DNA from: Thraustochytrium sp. TN22 | Lineage: Eukaryota > Sar > Bigyra > Thraustochytrida > Thraustochytriidae | Direction: 5' to 3' | DNA length: 64,000 nt | NCBI GenBank assembly: GCA_013306675.1 | Contig: JABLUY010000211.1 | Coordinates: forward strand, 1 to 64,000 | Shown here: piece after piece, positions 43,855 to 53,206 of the stretch | How positions within the stretch are numbered: the first letter of the stretch is position 1 | Layout of the letters: every line of letters begins with the position of its first letter | The notes under the pieces: model-generated | What the model was told of the DNA's origin: nothing | Database searches by the model: none | What the model saw: the letters and a program-made list of their open reading frames with translations, nothing else | Program-made: the position numbers and the translations under genes

Positions 43855-44032
43855 TTGCTTTTTCAAAGTCAGAAATTGCTACTTGGTACCTACTGTGATC
43901 GAGATTTAGTTGGCTGCTGACTGGCTCGTTCGATGACACCTACGTGCCCGAGAAGGCCCTCTGATTGCATTCTCAAAGTCAGAAATTGCTACTACTACTG
44001 TGATCGAGATTTACTTAGCTACTAGCTGGCAA
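43818..44032. repeat. 110-bp tandem duplication across the orfB stop codon
   Basis: Unit 1 (43818-43927) holds the last 12 codons of orfB, its stop and 73 bases of flank. Unit 2 (43928-44032) repeats this, including an intact FDDTYVPEKAL-stop reading, with a few substitutions and small length differences in the flank. Unit 2 runs up to the stop codon of the convergent 2'-phosphotransferase gene. Confidence 0.95.
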
Positions 44033-45425
44033 GAGCGAGGTCCCGGCGCGGTCCACAACGCGGGAAAAGAACTGCGCCGGGATCACGCCCTTGTCGTTGC
44101 CGGGCGACAGAATGACCCCGTTCGCCGATTCGAAGAACTTGATGCCTCCCTGCGCCGCTGCAGCCGCAGCGTCCACGTAGATCAAGACGTCGCACGACTT
44201 GCGCATGCCACTGATCACGCCGCTTCCGTCGCTCGGGAGTCCGCGCGCCATGTGGATGTGGTTCCTGCCCATGCGCGAGAGGCCCTGCGCGAGGATAGCG
44301 TCCAGCGCAGCAGCAAAGGTGCCATGCAGGCAGACGTCGATCGTCACTGGGTCCAGCTCCCGCAGCAAGGCCGTCTCCTTGACTGCTGCGATGGAATGAC
44401 CCTGATTCGCGCGGATCAGCCACGCACCGTCGGCGTCCTGCGTCATGGAGAATCGCTGTTTGTCATTGTCGCGCACCACGGTCTCAAGCGCCTCCATCGT
44501 CACGTTGCTAAAGCGCTTCAACTTTGATTGCAGGTCGGCCACGCGTACGTATCCGTCTTCACGGATCTCGATGCCCTCGTCCGCCGCCGAGTGCCGCAGC
44601 ACGCGGCTCAGCATGTGGGAGAGCTTCTTGTCGTGTCCGCTCGCCTTGCGTTTGCCGGGCCGTGCCAGGGCCGGGACCGGCGCCGGCGCCGGTGCAACCG
44701 CCGGCGCCCCGACCTGCTGGGGTCCCGCCTGCACGGCCGCGCCCCCCCGCCCGTGCGGCCGCGCCCTCCGTCCGCGCGGCCGCGCCCTCCGCCACAGGCC
44801 AGAGCTGCTCATTCGACCGGCGGTCCACGGCCTTGAGAAAGAGCTCAGGCGGCACGGCGCCCGTATCACCGAGGCCGGGCGTCAGCAAGACTTGATTGCT
44901 GGAGCGGTACATCTGAAGTCCTGCCGCCTTGGCGCGTGCCGTGTCCAGGTACACGAGCACTTGCGCGGACTGGCGGAAGCCGCTCAGCACGCCGTCCTCG
45001 CCCGGGAGGCCGGCCGCAAAGTGCACGTGGTTGCGCTGCATTCGCTTGAGTCCCTCACGAGCGATCGCCGGCCACGCCTTGCGGTACGTGCCGTGCACGC
45101 AGACCTGGACCTCGCCCAGGTCGACCTCCTCTAGCAGCTCCTCGGACGCCACCTCCTGCATGGAGTGGCCCTGGTTCGCTCGGATGCGCCAGGCGCCGCC
45201 GTCGGCGTCCTGCTGCAGCGAGAAGCGCTGTTTCGCGTCCTGCCGCACGATCTCCTGCACGTCCTCCAGGGAGAGCTGCTTGAGCTGCGGCAGCGCCAGC
45301 AGCGCCTCGAGCGCCACGAAGCCGTCGCCCGCCACCTCCAGCCCGAGCTCGCGGGCGCGGTGCCGCAGCACCTTGGTCATGAACCGCGATGCGCGCTGCT
45401 GCGCGCCCGCGCCCTGCCGCGCCAT
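44015..45425 (-). CDS. TPT1: tRNA 2'-phosphotransferase, two Tpt1 modules in different frames
   Basis: Tpt1/KptA removes the splice-junction 2'-phosphate from ligated tRNA, passing it to NAD+. Module 1 (start ATG 45425, residues about 12-205) has the catalytic Arg-His pair (R21-H22 in VLRHRA), R82 (IRANQGHS), HGT and R131 (QRNHVHF). Module 2 (about 44700-44015) has the same set: VLRHSAADEG, NDKQRFS, IRANQGHS, HGT, GRNHIHMA. The modules lie on one strand in tandem but in different frames; both frames are open through the Ala/Pro/Gly-rich linker (44559-44869). A run of seven G on the minus strand (44742-44748) lies in the linker. So this is either one gene with a short intron, a sequencing slip or a real indel, or two overlapping genes. 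The tRNA-Ser introns in the window show why the enzyme is needed. Confidence 0.85.
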
Positions 45426-45627
45426 CGCTCGCCTCACGCCGCGCGCGTCAGGGAGGGCTGGCGGCGTCGAACGGGATCTGCAAGCCAGGGAGAGAGCAAA
45501 ATTCGAACGAGCGCGGGACGGTCGCAGTCCGCTCCGGCGCGGGGCGGCGCAGCGAGCTGCGAGCGCGAGCCGCGTCCCGGGCCCGCGAGGCGCTAGAGGC
45601 CGGCGCCCGCGGCGCGAGCTGCCCGCC

Positions 45628-46212
45628 ATGAGCGGCACCAAGTCTGTGCTCGTGGCCGTGGCGGACGGCAGCGAGGAGATGGAGAGCATCGCGCCCATCG
45701 ACGTGCTGCGCCGCGCCAAGGCCGACGTCACGGTCGCGGCCGTGTGCGCTGAGGGCAAGACACTCACGTGCTCGCGCGGCGTGCGCGTCGAGGCTGACGT
45801 GCGCATTGAGGACGTTCAGGACCGCGAGTTCGACCTCATTGTCTGCCCTGGCGGCATCCCTGGCGCCAACAACCTCGCCGCCAGCTCCGCGCTGCAGGCC
45901 ATGCTCAAGGCCCAGGCGGCCCGCAGCGGCCACATTGCCGCCATTTGCGCCGCGCCCGCCGTCGTACTCGCTCCGCTCGGCCTGCTCGACGGCAAACCGG
46001 CCACTTGCCACCCGGCCTTCGCCGACAAGATCCAGGCGATCGCCAAGGACGGCTGCTCCGAGGACCGCGTCGTGCTCTCCGACGATCGGACGCTCATCAC
46101 CTCGCGTGGCCCTGGCACCGCTATTGAGTTTGCCCTGGCCTGCGTAGAGGTCCTCTTTGGCGAGGACAGGAAGAACGAGGTCGGCGGCCCCATGGTTCTC
46201 CCCGCCCTCTGA
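45628..46212 (+). CDS. DJ-1/PfpI family protein (PARK7-like)
   Basis: The 194-residue protein has the size and signature of the DJ-1 family. The conserved acidic residue is in DGSEEMES (E16/E17), and the nucleophile-elbow cysteine is C107 in AAICAAPAV. IVCPGGIPGANNL and VLSDDRTLITSRGPGTAIEF match the eukaryotic DJ-1 subgroup. Members are implicated in glyoxal/methylglyoxal detoxification and oxidative stress protection; the exact activity here is not shown. The ATG at 45628 has a strong context (gccATGA). It is divergent from the 2'-phosphotransferase, with 202 bases between start codons, so a shared promoter is likely. Confidence 0.95.
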   Translation: MSGTKSVLVAVADGSEEMESIAPIDVLRRAKADVTVAAVCAEGKTLTCSRGVRVEADVRIEDVQDREFDLIVCPGGIPGANNLAASSALQAMLKAQAARSGHIAAICAAPAVVLAPLGLLDGKPATCHPAFADKIQAIAKDGCSEDRVVLSDDRTLITSRGPGTAIEFALACVEVLFGEDRKNEVGGPMVLPAL

Positions 46213-46754
46213 CTGGCGACGCGCCACGCTTCCATCGCATTGGCAAGCACGCAAGCTCAGCTAGAGCCAGCACGCCAGCAAGCGACCATCGCGATGATTG
46301 ATGCCGACCAGTCGCCACAGCGGCCAGCAAGCAAGCTTCGCTCGGTCCGTGAATCCCATCCTCAAACATCTTCAAGTGTCTTCGTCTTGTCTTTACAGGT
46401 AAGGGTAAACGACTCGCACGACGCGCCCTTCAGGCTCACTGGCAGTCCTGTGCTTGGGCTTGGTGCGGGTGCTTGGCAGTGAGCAAGGACGCAGGGGCGC
46501 GCACGCGCATGGTCGAGACGGCCTCGAAAGCCTAAAGGTCCTTGACCGCGGAGCGCGATCGGGCACAGGGACAAGTCGAACTCGGCCGCCTCAACTCTGC
46601 GCACCTTCAGTTCGGAAACGCGGCGTGCTCAGCGCTCGAGCAGCCAAGCAGGCGCGCGGCGCGGCGCAGGGCGGCGCAACGCGGAGAAAGGCGGCGCAGC
46701 GCGGTACGGCGAGGCGCGGCGCGGCGCGGGCCGCGTCTCGCCCGCCACGCTGGC
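46213..46754. other. Spacer between DJ-1 and glycosyltransferase genes
   Basis: No gene is seen. It includes a GGCGC/GCGGC-rich patch at 46650-46735, immediately upstream of the glycosyltransferase start. Confidence 0.6.
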
Positions 46755-48236
46755 ATGCTGCAAGAGGACCGCGCGGCGGCATCTTTGCAGCATCAGCGCG
46801 TCAAAGGGGTCAGCGACGTCACGGTCCACGTGGACGAGGAGAAGGACGAGGAGAACGGGGGTGGCCTGGAGCAGCGGGCCCAAGAGAACGAGCTGCTGCT
46901 GCACCACCACCACCACCACCACCACCACCACTACCGCCACCGGGAGCGGCGTGCCGCCGCCGGAAAGAGCAAGGAGCGCGGAGTCCCGCCAAGTGTTGCT
47001 GCTGCTGCCCGGGGCCCGCCGTCGCGGAGGCGTGAGCTGGAGGAGGCCAAGGAGCAGGAGCCGAGCGACAGCATGGAGGGCAAGACACTGGTGCGCAGAC
47101 CAAGCGTGAACAACGGGGACTCGTTTCGCTTGCAGCTGCGCGAGAGCGGCTTGGACGGCGGCGACGGTGGCGGCGCAGGGAGGGGAGACGACAGCTTCGA
47201 CCCGAAGCTGCACTCGCCCTCGCAGCACGCTGTGCGCAACGCGCTACTTTGGCCCGGGCCCGGGCCCGGATCGCTTCGCTCGCGCGCAGTTCAAGCCCTT
47301 GGGCGATGTCGGCGCTGGAACTTGGTCGCCTTTGTGACTGCCATGGTGGTGCTGTGGTGGGCGTTCTCGTCTCTCTTCGAGGTGGACTACCGGCCGTACA
47401 ACGAGCTGCGCAGCGCGGCGCCCTACAACCCGGACCTGGTGGCCATCCTCATCGTCTCAGAGCGTTTTGGCTTCCACCGCCGCGACGTCTTCCGCAAGTA
47501 TCACAACATGTCGCGCATGGCTTTTGTCGTGGCGGGGGAGCCTTGTGTGGTGCCGCCAAGCAACCGGGACGGGCACAAGTGCATTCCCCATCCGGACCAT
47601 CCGTACAATCGCAAGTCTTCGGAGACGTGGCGCAAGTCCATTCAAGCGCAGGAGGTTCAATTCCAGGCGGAGAAGGATCGCTATCACGACATCATCGAAG
47701 TGCCTATGGTGGAGGCCTACAGCGCGCTCCCGCGCAAGATCAAGCTCATGCTCGAGCATGCGCTCAAGCACTTCGATCGGGCTACCTGGATTCTAAAGGC
47801 GGACGACGACGTCAAAGTGTATCCGGACCGCCTGCACAGCTGGATCGCCCAGGAGCTCATGCCGCCACCACAGAACGCCTACCTGGGGAACATCAAGACC
47901 AAGTGGCTGGTCTTGCGGGACGGCCGCTGGGCTGAACACGACTGGGGGCCGGACCACTACCCGTTTTTCGCCATTGGGAACGCCGGCTGGGCCGTCACGC
48001 GCGACATTGCACAGTTTGTCACAGACAATGCCAACGATTTGTACGAGTACCAAGGCGAGGACGTGAGTCTCGGAATCTGGCTCAAGCAGTCGTCGCTCTG
48101 CGTCACCTACATCAACCAGCCGCAGCTCTTTCGCGACGACAAGAAATGTCTGCATGACCACGACCCGCTCGTGGTGGGTCATCGCTTCCGTGACCGCGAC
48201 TACCGCCGCTGCACCAACCTATGGTACTACACATGA
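46755..48236 (+). CDS. Type II membrane glycosyltransferase, GT31 (beta-1,3-galactosyltransferase-like)
   Basis: The protein has 493 residues from the ATG at 46755; a later in-frame ATG at 47073 (MEGKTLVRRPS) would give a shorter protein. The cytosolic N-terminus has a run of ten His from CAC repeats and much Glu/Arg. One membrane anchor spans about 188-207 (LVAFVTAMVVLWWAFSSLF). The lumenal catalytic domain has the metal-binding DxD in ILKADDDVKVYPDRL, the acceptor-side AIGNAGWAVTRD and the GT31 hallmark GEDVSLGIWL. These are typical of core-1/beta-1,3-galactosyltransferases of the Golgi; donor and acceptor cannot be told from sequence. C-terminal Cys residues (KKCLHDHD, YRRCTN) may pair. 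Confidence 0.88.
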   Translation: MLQEDRAAASLQHQRVKGVSDVTVHVDEEKDEENGGGLEQRAQENELLLHHHHHHHHHHYRHRERRAAAGKSKERGVPPSVAAAARGPPSRRRELEEAKEQEPSDSMEGKTLVRRPSVNNGDSFRLQLRESGLDGGDGGGAGRGDDSFDPKLHSPSQHAVRNALLWPGPGPGSLRSRAVQALGRCRRWNLVAFVTAMVVLWWAFSSLFEVDYRPYNELRSAAPYNPDLVAILIVSERFGFHRRDVFRKYHNMSRMAFVVAGEPCVVPPSNRDGHKCIPHPDHPYNRKSSETWRKSIQAQEVQFQAEKDRYHDIIEVPMVEAYSALPRKIKLMLEHALKHFDRATWILKADDDVKVYPDRLHSWIAQELMPPPQNAYLGNIKTKWLVLRDGRWAEHDWGPDHYPFFAIGNAGWAVTRDIAQFVTDNANDLYEYQGEDVSLGIWLKQSSLCVTYINQPQLFRDDKKCLHDHDPLVVGHRFRDRDYRRCTNLWYYT

Positions 48237-48398
48237 CCCACCCGTGCCTGCACCCCCCACTCACCCACATTCTCGCTTTCTCACTCGTCTCACTGGCACT
48301 GACACACTGAAAGGGAAAATCTGATCGCTCGAAGTCGCGAAGGTTTGATTACATGCATGGGCGGCAGCGTCGCGCGCCGGCGCGCCTCGCCGAGAAGC

Positions 48399-49541
48399 TC
48401 ACGCCTCCGCCGCGGCGCCGGGGACCTGGAGGCCGCGCGATGCCAGGTAGTCCGCGTTGTACAGCTTGGTCACTTCGCGGATTCCGGCGCCGCAGATGAC
48501 CGTCACGATGGTATGACCGGGGCCGAGGCGGCGCGCGGTCTCGCGCGCCGCGCAGAGGTTGAGCGCGGAGCTGCTCCCGACGAAGAGGCCGTCGTTTGCC
48601 AAAAGATGGCGGCTCATGTCGACAACCTCCTGATCCGACACGCGCAGTGCTTCGTCGATGGCCGGGAGGCCGGCGTCAAAGTTGGCGGTGAGACGATCGA
48701 TGCCGATGCCCTCGCAGAGCGTGTCGTCGCGGTGGCGGCGCAGGCGGCGCTCGGCCTGCTCGCGGGCGAAGAGCACGCCGTCGTTGACGCGGTGAAAGAG
48801 GCTGGAGCCCTGGCAGTCGGCCAGAACCACGCGCACGTCCGGGTTCTGCGACTTGAGGAACATGCTGACGCCAGCGATGGTGCCACCGGTGCCGGCGGAC
48901 ATGACGAAGGCGTCCAGTGTGCCGCGTGTGTCGCGCCAGATCTCCGGGCCCGTCGTGCGAAAGTGCATCTTGAAGTTGGCCAGGTTCTCGAACTGGTTCG
49001 CGAAGACGGCGCCCGGGATCTCGCTCGCTAGCCGACGCGCAACGTTCACGTAGTGGCCCTCGTTCACGATCGCGGCTGGCCGCACCAGCTCCAGCGTGGC
49101 GCCCAGCTGCGCGAGCAGCTGGCGCTTCTCGACGGCCTGGTCGTCCGGCATGACGATGATGCATTTGTAACCGCGCGCGCGGCACACCTGCGCCAGGCTG
49201 ATGCCCGTGCTCCCGGACGTTCCCTCCACCACTGTGCCGCCCGCGCGCAGGAGGCCCTCTTTCTCTGCCTCCTCTACAATGCTGAGCGCCACGCGGTCCT
49301 TGGACGAGCCTCCCGGGTTCAGGAACTCGCACTTGGCCAGGACCTCGCATCCTGTCTCCTCGCTGAGGCTCGCCACGCGAACCAGGGGCGTGTCGCCCAC
49401 GAGCCCCGAGAACCCGTCTCGTACAGGCCTGGCCACGCCCTCGCCACTGCGCTGCCGCCGCAGCACGAGCAGCAGCGCAACGCCCGCCACGGCGGTCGCC
49501 GTTGCCGCCGCGACGGCAGCCACCACCTCGCGGCCCTCCAT
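48399..49541 (-). CDS. Membrane-anchored cysteine-synthase-like PLP enzyme
   Basis: The 380-residue fold-type II PLP enzyme has the PLP-binding lysine in NPGGSSKDR (near residue 81), the substrate loop GTSGSTGISLAQ, the phosphate-binding SAGTGGTIAGV and a late serine in CGAGIRE. An N-terminal hydrophobic segment (about 5-27, AAVAAATATAVAGVALLLVL) followed by Arg residues is a membrane anchor. The arrangement and size match the fungal mitochondrial-outer-membrane cysteine synthase-like proteins (yeast YGR012W group) better than soluble O-acetylserine sulfhydrylase or cystathionine beta-synthase; no heme or CBS domains are present. The substrate is unknown. It is divergent from the next gene. 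Confidence 0.88.
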   Translation of the reverse strand: MEGREVVAAVAAATATAVAGVALLLVLRRQRSGEGVARPVRDGFSGLVGDTPLVRVASLSEETGCEVLAKCEFLNPGGSSKDRVALSIVEEAEKEGLLRAGGTVVEGTSGSTGISLAQVCRARGYKCIIVMPDDQAVEKRQLLAQLGATLELVRPAAIVNEGHYVNVARRLASEIPGAVFANQFENLANFKMHFRTTGPEIWRDTRGTLDAFVMSAGTGGTIAGVSMFLKSQNPDVRVVLADCQGSSLFHRVNDGVLFAREQAERRLRRHRDDTLCEGIGIDRLTANFDAGLPAIDEALRVSDQEVVDMSRHLLANDGLFVGSSSALNLCAARETARRLGPGHTIVTVICGAGIREVTKLYNADYLASRGLQVPGAAAEA

Positions 49542-49797
49542 GGCGTCCTCGCAGCTGCCCTGCAGCGCAGCAGCAGCTCCTCGCGCTGCGGCCGGCGCTC
49601 CCGCCGCAGCAGGGAGGTCGCCGTGCTGTCGCTCCGCTGCGCGGTCGCCGACCAGGCCGCGCGCAGCCAGCCCGCGCTGAGGTCCGCGACCCGCCTCCGC
49701 CGCAGGTCCCTGCGCTGCCCGGCGCCCTCTCGCTTGGCAGCTTCTCGAGCGCCTCGGCCGCCCTGCGCAGCAGTGGCAGGTCCTCCTCCGTCACCAG

Positions 49798-49886
49798 GAC
49801 CGCCACGAGCACCACCACGAGCACCACCACCACGAGCACCACCACCACGAGCACCACCACCACCACCACCACCACCACCACCACCA
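49798..49886. repeat. CAC/GAG trinucleotide array
   Basis: Blocks of CAC triplets separated by GAG at regular steps, ending in about nine pure CAC. Non-coding. Confidence 0.93.
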
Positions 49887-49924
49887 GCTCCGGCCTCGTC
49901 AGGACGCAGCACGCATCCGCGGCA

Positions 49925-49982
49925 CGCAGCGCAGCGCAGCGCAGCGCAGCGCAGCGCAGCGCAGCGCAGCGCAGCGCAGCGT
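49925..49982. repeat. (GCAGC)n pentanucleotide array
   Basis: About eleven GCAGC units without interruption, in the divergent spacer upstream of the Pol I subunit candidate. Confidence 0.95.
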
Positions 49983-50223
49983 GGGCCCGCGCTCCCCGCC
50001 GCCGCGGAGGCCGGTTCCTGGCCTGCGCGCGCTGCGCCGGCGCCGCCGCTGCGCAGTGCAGACTCTGCAGAGGTCCGTGGGAAGGGTGGGCCCGGAGAGC
50101 AGAGCAAGCCTTGCCTTGCACGGGTGGTGGGTGGCCCCGGGGGAGGATGGCGCCGCGGCGGCGGCGGCGGGCGGGCAGAAGCAGAAGCGGGAGGCGCGGC
50201 GGCGCGCGGGCGGCGGCGGCGCG

Positions 50224-51027
50224 ATGTCGGCGGAGGAGGGCGCGCGCAAGCGCAAGCGGTACGCGTACCGCGCGGCGGAGGCGCGCGCGGCGGCGGAGGG
50301 CGGCGACGGGTCGGTGCTGGATGCGGGCATGCGGCGGCTGGCGGGCCACGTGTGGGACCGCGAGGCGCGGCGGCGCGCGGGCGCGCTGCGCACGGCGGCG
50401 ACGGACGCGATGCAGAGCGTGCCGCAGGGCGAGGAGCTGTGGATCGTGAGCGTGCCGGTGGACTTCGACGTGGAGGACCTGGACGGAGTCAAGCTGTCGG
50501 GCAAGCGGGCCGAGGCCGCCGTGCGCGTGAGCGCGCAGTACGAGCTGCGCGCGGACAGCACGGGCGCCAGCGCGCAGGTGCGCTGCATGCGGCCGGCGTC
50601 CTCGTACGTGAACGGGCTGCGGCTCACGGCGCCGCCGGCGCGCACGTTTAGCGTGTGCCAGGTGGGCAACGAGAGCGACGACGACGCGGCGTCCTCGGAC
50701 GGCGAGACCGAGGAGGGCAGGGCGGAGCGTCTGCGCAAGACGCAGGAGGTCGTGCAGCAGCTGCTGCCGCCGCCGCGCAAGCAGATTGAGTTCCGGTACC
50801 TGAACGACGCCAAGCAGAGCGAGGCCCTGCGCGAGCGCATGGCGCGCTTCCGCGAGCGCGCGAGCGGTGCGGCGGCCTCGGCGTCGACGCCTGCGCGCAC
50901 GCCGAGGGCTCGCGGTGAGGACGAGGCTACGGGCTCGGAGAGCAAGCACAAAAAAGCCAAGACTGTGGCCAAGGAGAAGAAGCACAAGAAGGAGAAGAAG
51001 GAGAAGCGTCGCAAGTCTGCCGTGTGA
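50224..51027 (+). CDS. Candidate RNA polymerase I subunit RPA34-like protein
   Basis: The protein has 267 residues from the ATG at 50224 (cgATGT); upstream frame is Arg/Ala/Gly low-complexity. A basic N-terminus (ARKRKRY) precedes a central segment GEELWIVSVPVDFDVEDLDGVKL, which resembles the RPA34/POLR1G signature 'elWli..P.dfd...L.g'. An acidic-Ser patch (ESDDDAASSDGETEEG) follows. The C-terminus is a lysine tail (KHKKAKTVAKEKKHKKEKKE) as in RPA34 proteins. RPA34 pairs with RPA49 in nucleolar RNA polymerase I. The match is a pattern recalled from a poorly conserved family, so moderately sure. Confidence 0.6.
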   Translation: MSAEEGARKRKRYAYRAAEARAAAEGGDGSVLDAGMRRLAGHVWDREARRRAGALRTAATDAMQSVPQGEELWIVSVPVDFDVEDLDGVKLSGKRAEAAVRVSAQYELRADSTGASAQVRCMRPASSYVNGLRLTAPPARTFSVCQVGNESDDDAASSDGETEEGRAERLRKTQEVVQQLLPPPRKQIEFRYLNDAKQSEALRERMARFRERASGAAASASTPARTPRARGEDEATGSESKHKKAKTVAKEKKHKKEKKEKRRKSAV

Positions 51028-51436
51028 ATCGCATCGAGGGCGCGAGGGAGTGTGAGGGGAGTGGACGGACTCGAGAAGTGACTTGTGCTGCGCCGACCGG
51101 CACCTGTGTAGACTATGAGGATAAAGAAAGAGCGCGAGATGAAAGAATTGAATTGAAAGTGCGGCTCAGTTTTCTGAGCAAGGAGCAAAGTTGTTCATCA
51201 GGCAAGCAATCGAGATAGCCGTAAGGTTTACAAAGCTGGGCTGAGGCGAGGAACGGGGAGACGGAGGAGGCTGCGAGACCGCAAGCTCGCGTCGCGGGCT
51301 GGTCGAGTAGCTCTCTCTAGCTAGCTAGCTCCACTAGAGTCCTCCAGCACACAAGCCAGAGCGCTCTAGAGCTAGAGCTAGAGACTGACTAGCTACTAGC
51401 TAGTAGCTCGCTGGTGGAGCCGTGGCTCACAGCTGG
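51028..51436. other. Convergent 3' spacer, CTAG-rich
   Basis: After an AT-richer stretch (51100-51220, possible polyadenylation area of the upstream gene), the sequence 51308-51412 is packed with CTAG: TAGCTAGCTAGCT, then AGCTAGAGCTAGAGACTGACTAGC. It can fold into hairpins. No gene is seen. Confidence 0.7.
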
Positions 51437-53206
51437 CTAGCGGCGCACGGGCGCGGCCATACGAATTTCGTAGGCGAGGCGGCCAGCGTAGCGAGCGAGG
51501 TCAGCCTCGCGGTGGGTGCGGTCCGGAAGCTGGCGCAGGCGCTGGTGAAGCGGGCTGTCCGGGGCGGCGTCCTGAAAAATGGCGCCGAGCGTGCGGAAGG
51601 CGTGGATCCAAAAGGACAGGATCTCCTGCTCGCTGACGATGACAATGAGCGTGGTTCGGCGAACGGAGAAGGGCTTGAGGTTGCCATGGTGGAGAAGCTC
51701 TAGGTTCTCCTCGTACGTGTTGGGGTACTTCTCGAGCTGGCGCTCGCAGGCCGCGGCGAGCATCTCGAGCGCGGCGGCCTCGTTGCGCGCCGAGACGAAG
51801 CCGACCGAGGAGTCGCGGTAGGAGTCGCGCGAGCGGCGGTACGCATGGCCGTCCTCGGCGCCGGCCTGGTCGTCGAGGCCTCGCGCGGCCATGACATCGG
51901 AGAGCTCGTCGGCCGTGGCAACCGCGACGCGGCAGTAGCTGAGCGCCTCGCTCGTGGCCTTGTCCTCAATGTTCATGGAGAGGCGGAAGCCGCGCGAGCT
52001 GCGCGAGGGCCCGAGCACGGCCAGGCGCGACTCCTGCAGGGGATCGTGCTTGGCGGCGCGAAGGTGCAGGCGGAGGTAGATCTCGTTCTGGCACTTGCCA
52101 TCCTCCTCGCGGTTGTCCATGACGGCGAAGCCGTAGTGGAGCAGGAACTTCGAATTGCACTTCTTGCCGTACGAGTCCATCACCTGTTGGTGCGGCTGCA
52201 GCGAGGACAGGCTGGTGATGGTGAAGGCGTCCTTGGAGTCCTCAAAGGTCCAGGACGTCTCGCGCGGCCTGTAGTGGTTGAGCATGTCGCTGTAAGGCAC
52301 CATGGCGGTGCGTTTCTGGTTGTGCACAAGGATGCCAAAGTTGCGCGAGCCCACGGCCGTGCGCACCTCGAGAAACTCCTCGAAAGAGAAGCGGGCGAAC
52401 TCGGGCACGAGCCGGCAGATCTCATCGTAGTCGGCGCGCATGTTGCGCTTGCGCTCCGCAATGTCGTCCAGCAGCGGCGAGCCGGCCAGCCAGGCCAGTT
52501 GCTCCTCGTCGTAGAAGATGGGGAAGTCATCGTACTTGCGAGGGAGAACGCGGTAGTACGGCTGGAAGAAGTGGTTCGGGTCCTCGCGCGTCTCCATGAT
52601 GTAGAGCAGCACGGCGATCAGGTTGGGCGTCGACAGCGAGTAGTTCTGGCTGAACAGCTTGCGGCCCATCTCCGTCTCGCGGCCCATCTCATCCGTGATG
52701 AGGCACCTGAGCGGAATCTGGATGATGCACTTGTACGGCGCGATGGGCCGCTTCGCGTGCACGCCACGCACATCCGAATCGCCGTACCGCTTCAGGTACA
52801 GGTCCGGGAACTTGGCGTCGTTGTCCAGCAGCCACTGCTCGAACTCCTTGAAGATCACAGTCGAGTCGTCCTCGTCGCCCTTCTTCTCCAGCGCCGCCTC
52901 CGCGTCCTCGTCCACCTCAAACTTGAGGCGGTCCGGGACCTGCAAGCTGCCGGCCATGGCGCTCGACGCGTCGCCGAGGCCCAGGTCTGCGGCGCCGGCC
53001 GCCGCCGCGCCGCTGCTGGCGCTGCCGCCGGCGCCCAGCATGCTCTTGGGGATGTCGGCGCCGCCCAGGCCAGCCACGCCGCTCGAGATGCCGCGCACGC
53101 CCAGCTTGGACGTGCGCTGCATCGGCACGCCCGACTCGGGCTCCGTGCCACCGCTCTCCTCGAGCCGCAGGCTTCCGATGCCCAGCCGCTGCGCAGCGTC
53201 GCCCAT
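51437..53206 (-). CDS. SET-domain methyltransferase, SETD3/Rubisco-LSMT type
   Basis: The protein has 589 residues from the ATG at 53206. Residues 1-115 are Gly/Ala/Ser-rich. The SET domain starts at about 140 (RYGDSDVRGVHAKRPIAPYK) and contains a long iSET insertion, SRNFGILV, the cofactor/substrate motif VPYSDMLNHY (about 302-311), and the SYGKKCNSKFLLHYGF end (about 345-360). The C-terminal half has the Rubisco-LSMT substrate-binding fold. This class methylates non-histone proteins; SETD3 methylates actin histidine. The sequence alone does not fix the substrate. There is no targeting peptide. It converges with the RPA34-like gene. Confidence 0.9.
   Translation of the reverse strand: MGDAAQRLGIGSLRLEESGGTEPESGVPMQRTSKLGVRGISSGVAGLGGADIPKSMLGAGGSASSGAAAAGAADLGLGDASSAMAGSLQVPDRLKFEVDEDAEAALEKKGDEDDSTVIFKEFEQWLLDNDAKFPDLYLKRYGDSDVRGVHAKRPIAPYKCIIQIPLRCLITDEMGRETEMGRKLFSQNYSLSTPNLIAVLLYIMETREDPNHFFQPYYRVLPRKYDDFPIFYDEEQLAWLAGSPLLDDIAERKRNMRADYDEICRLVPEFARFSFEEFLEVRTAVGSRNFGILVHNQKRTAMVPYSDMLNHYRPRETSWTFEDSKDAFTITSLSSLQPHQQVMDSYGKKCNSKFLLHYGFAVMDNREEDGKCQNEIYLRLHLRAAKHDPLQESRLAVLGPSRSSRGFRLSMNIEDKATSEALSYCRVAVATADELSDVMAARGLDDQAGAEDGHAYRRSRDSYRDSSVGFVSARNEAAALEMLAAACERQLEKYPNTYEENLELLHHGNLKPFSVRRTTLIVIVSEQEILSFWIHAFRTLGAIFQDAAPDSPLHQRLRQLPDRTHREADLARYAGRLAYEIRMAAPVRR

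Larger units (their letters stand above)
49542..50223. other. Divergent spacer with CAC/GAG and GCAGC arrays
   Basis: The spacer between the PLP enzyme and the Pol I subunit candidate carries a CAC array broken by GAG at 49798-49886, then a (GCAGC)n array at 49925-49982, then a GGC-rich leader up to 50223. It probably holds both promoters. Confidence 0.7.

Noticed and set aside
40774-43866. A 1,030-codon minus-strand frame opposite OrfB
   Set aside because: Same codon-bias effect; OrfB itself is certain.
46542-46754. Upstream extension of the glycosyltransferase frame
   Set aside because: The extra residues are Arg/Ala-rich from a GC-rich leader; the later ATG at 46755 begins sequence with normal composition.
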